Of a stretch of 35,539 nucleotides of DNA, positions 33,049-35,539 are shown in pieces. Origin of the DNA: Entrophospora sp. SA101 (taxonomy: Eukaryota; Glomeromycota; Glomeromycetes; Entrophosporales; Entrophosporaceae); NCBI GenBank assembly GCA_958430865.1, contig CAUDNR010003558.1, positions 38,752-74,290 of the forward strand, read 5' to 3'. The notes beneath the pieces were generated by a model. The model was not told the origin of the DNA. It saw nothing but the letters and a program-made list of their open reading frames with translations, and did not search any database. Within the stretch, counting starts at the first letter, position 1. The number at the start of each line of letters is the position of its first letter. A program made the translations under genes and the position numbers.

Positions 33049-33296
33049 CCCGATTCTTCTGTCCAAGTGCTGTAATTCATTATTTCAATTCTTCTTTCTG
33101 AAGAACTTTTATTAATGACAGTGTTTTCGCTTGTATCAAAATTGGTTTAAATTTACAACATCTTCAATTCCTAATATATCTAAATTTTCATTTTCATCCA
33201 AATAATCCAAATGAGCATATTATCTGATTTATTATCATATGAAATTCATTTTCTTCGGTTCCTATTTCACCTAAATTCATTATAGATAAATGCAAT

Positions 33297-33886
33297 TTAA
33301 AGTAGTTTCTCTCTTTCTGCAATATCTTTTCTAAATTCTTTTTTTGCATGAATAACATAAAAAGAATGAATTTTGGCTAAAATTTCAATCATATATGTAG
33401 ATAACCAGCTCCTTCTTTTCCCATAAAATCATTGTAAAATAGAAAAAATTCGTTCAGCACTAGCTGTATGTGGAGTAACAGAAAATAACTTGATTGCCAA
33501 TTTTTGTAAGTGATTATAATTGTCTTCACATGTAGACCACCAATTAATTGGGATTATCCAGTCTATATGAACATTTGAAGAATTAGAAGTTGCCAAAGAA
33601 TTTTGCTTCATCCAAAAAATCGCCATTTTGATATTTACGTAAAACAATTTCAAGATAAATTGGTTTATTTCAATTGGTGCATTTAGATATCTATTTGCTA
33701 AATGTTCTTGCATCAACTACGGGCTTCCTTTTATTCCATTATCATTAAATATATACAAGTGGAATCATACTTGCCAGCATATCTTTCTGTACCTTTATTA
33801 AAATGTGTCCAAACAATGTCAGGGGATCTTCTAGAACTCTTAGAATTTGACAAATAAAGACTTTGAGAATCAGAATTGCTTGACAT
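33297..33886 (-). pseudogene. Internally deleted hAT transposase
   Basis: The N-terminal piece starts at about 33886 and encodes a Ser-rich leader followed by SPDIVWTHFNKG, resembling the start of a BED zinc finger. It ends at a stop shortly before 33716. The next frame (33716-33429) carries the hAT C-terminal dimerisation region: IPINWWSTCEDNYNHLQKLA and VTPHTASAERIFS. A TGA at 33429-33431 replaces the expected Trp, after which homologous-looking sequence continues to a TAA at 33297. The whole central catalytic part is missing, so the element is dead. It is flanked by inverted MITE-like arms (32564-33048 and 34042-34577) of probably the same hAT family. Confidence 0.8.
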
Positions 33887-34041
33887 AATTTAAAAGCAAT
33901 ATTTTTTTTAATTTCTAGAAAATTTCGAATTCGATTTTGAATTTAATATTAATAATTTCGGATTTCGAAATAACTTTATTTCGCCATCATGTATGATCAG
34001 GATCAATGTAAAGGTATTCGATACTAGAAAGTAGAAACGGG

Positions 34042-34577
34042 TAGTGATGTTAGCCGGCTAAAAACTTGAATAAATCCCAGTTGATGAAAAAGCTTTTCAG
34101 ATGGTACTAAGCATGCCTGTATTATTATTAATTACTACTACGACTATCGTTCTTATTACTATAATAATAATTATTATGATTTACTATTGTTATTGTAATA
34201 TCTCGCCTTTAATTTAATGGTTCGAATAAGGTTTATTTGAATTATTTGTTTTATTCGTTATGAATTTGAGTATTTGAATTACATTGAAAGTTTATTCGAA
34301 TAACGAATGAAACGAATAAAACGAATAAAATGAATAATAATAATTCGAATCAAAATAAGAATTTGTATTACGAATAGAAACTCCAACTATGACTTTTATC
34401 CTGTTATGATATATTGTATTTGTTTTTTGAGCAAATGTATGTTTTTTTGTCATTCAAAGTAATGACATCTCAACTAAATCTCTATGCCACTGAATCCTGC
34501 ACTAAAATTCCAGACGTAAAAATGAATGTTAAAAGAAATTTTTTTTAGCCGACTAAGCCGATAAATTTCTTGGCCGG
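34042..34577 (-). mobile_element. Inverted, diverged copy of the hAT MITE (right arm)
   Basis: Starts TAGTGATGTTAGCCGGCTAA and, read in reverse complement, matches the 32564-33048 element over most of its length (shared GGAATTTTAGTGCA, TCTATTCGTAATACAAATTC and TCAACTGGGATTTATT). Its distal end (near CCGGCCAAGAAA) lacks the TAGTGATG terminus. Confidence 0.7.
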
Positions 34578-35141
34578 AAAGGGCGCATCCTTTTGTAAAC
34601 AAACATCCCAGTCACAAATGACCTTTATCTTGTAGCGTTTCGCTTCTTATGTTATTATTTGACACATACTTCTTCTTAAATTCATAGGTATTGGTTAAAT
34701 AAACCGCATCGCCTAGGTAATAATAATAATAAGAGAAGTCCTTTTGGTTTTTCCGTTTAAATTTTCTCTTTCTAAAAAAAAAATAATATTAAATCCAAGA
34801 TATCGTACTTATGTATCAAATTTAATAGAACAACACTTTCCATCTCCATGTGCGATGAAACAATGATTTCTGATAGCAAAATCTGCTGTTGATGATTTAG
34901 GAAAAAGAAGCTAGCAAATAAAGGACTCCAGCTACCAACGAATTTTTTTGTAGGTCATGATTATCAAGATGTATCGCAATTCTATGTGGACAGGAGATTC
35001 AATCAAAAATTGGCAAAAAGGTTATAGGTAAGAGTCACGACATTCATCTACCAAAAGTGATTTTGACCTTGAAAATTTTCAATGTATTCTTAATTCTGTT
35101 AAATTTTTTTAAATTTTCATCATTTCATTAGAATTTTACAT
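34578..35141. other. AT-rich sequence, no gene seen
   Basis: No frame or repeat that I can support. A short coding-like patch may exist near 34910-35030 on the plus strand, without a recognisable domain. Confidence 0.35.
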
Positions 35142-35343
35142 GGGGAGTTCTCTAGAAAAAGGCACCTTAAGTTATAAAATTTTTTGAGTAACAATCCCTG
35201 CGAAAAAATTTCAAGCTTGCATCTCATTTTTTACTAAATCATCAGGAACTGATTTTTTCATCAGTTATAATCTTTATATATTGTGCAAAAAAACTCAATT
35301 TTTGTCAGAGCACACTTAAGGTACCTTTTGTCAGAGGACCCCC
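35142..35343. mobile_element. Small MITE-like element with about 30-bp inverted ends
   Basis: The left end GGGGAGTTCTCTAGAAAAAG continues to GCACCTTAAGT. The reverse complement of the right end reads GGGGGTCCTCTGACAAAAGG and continues to TACCTTAAGT. About 200 bp in total, no coding capacity and no clear target duplication. Confidence 0.55.
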
Positions 35344-35539
35344 GTATTAATTCAGACAAAATAAAATTTTAAATTTAATAAAAATTTTTTTCCACCTCAT
35401 AAAAAACCACTAAAATAATAAATAAATAAATATATATATGTTTATATTTGGCATAATCTTACTGTGCAAAATACATATGGATAACCCCTTTGATACCAAA
35501 GAATTCATTCTTAATGGCTTAAACCATGTTAATGCTGTT
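35344..35539. other. AT-rich window end
   Basis: No feature supported. Confidence 0.4.

Overview
The window looks like nuclear DNA of an early-diverging fungus, most likely an arbuscular-mycorrhizal Glomeromycotina species such as Rhizophagus. This is inferred from very high A+T, many short GT-AG introns (about 55-140 nt), abundant hAT, Tc1/mariner and LTR debris, and small secreted proteins with a KR (Kex2-type) site. The genus is not proven from sequence alone. No tRNA, rRNA, CRISPR or bacterial feature was seen.

The dominant structure is a direct duplication of about 9.77 kb. Positions 4761-14527 (copy 1) and 22917-32685 (copy 2) look identical in every stretch compared by eye, except for two 1-nt homopolymer length differences. 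Each copy carries, all on the minus strand, a small CRIB-domain (CDC42 small effector-like) gene, a 13-exon ALDH8-type aldehyde dehydrogenase gene and a cysteine-rich secreted protein gene. It also carries a degenerate Rad17-like P-loop exon, an 18-bp minisatellite, and the left end of a hAT-type MITE where the duplication stops. A 10-N assembly gap lies between the copies (15105-15114). The duplication may therefore be a real segmental event or an allele placed in tandem during scaffolding.

Layout: 1-2340 holds retrotransposon-derived remnants (a decayed retropepsin-like fragment) interrupted by a Tc1/mariner-like MITE. 2350-4764 is an ARHGAP1/Ecm25-like BCH(Sec14)-RhoGAP gene (minus) whose 5' end coincides with the duplication edge. 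4761-14527 is duplication copy 1. 14528-17200 is repeat-rich (MITE, N gap, LTR-like repeats, small MITE). 17372-17735 is an unrecognised plus-strand spliced gene fragment. 17796-18660 is a segment bounded by a 44-bp perfect inverted repeat and holding further coding exons. 18969-19774 is a complete Skp1 gene (plus, 5 exons). 20181-21573 is a complete PA-TM-RING E3 ligase gene (minus, 5 exons) with a decayed tandem copy of its last exon. 22917-32685 is duplication copy 2. 32564-34577 is a hAT MITE, an internally deleted hAT transposase and an inverted MITE arm. The rest is AT-rich with one more small inverted-repeat element.

Functional links are modest. The RhoGAP and the CRIB protein both belong to Rho/Cdc42 signalling and sit 4 kb apart. 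Skp1 and the PA-TM-RING protein are both ubiquitin-ligase components. ALDH8 suggests tryptophan/kynurenine catabolism. The sharpest molecular oddity is an 8-nt microexon in the ALDH gene that encodes the oxyanion-hole Asn and is followed by a GC-AG intron. Exon coordinates were derived by hand from splice signals and reading-frame continuity; every multi-exon gene called complete closes in frame.
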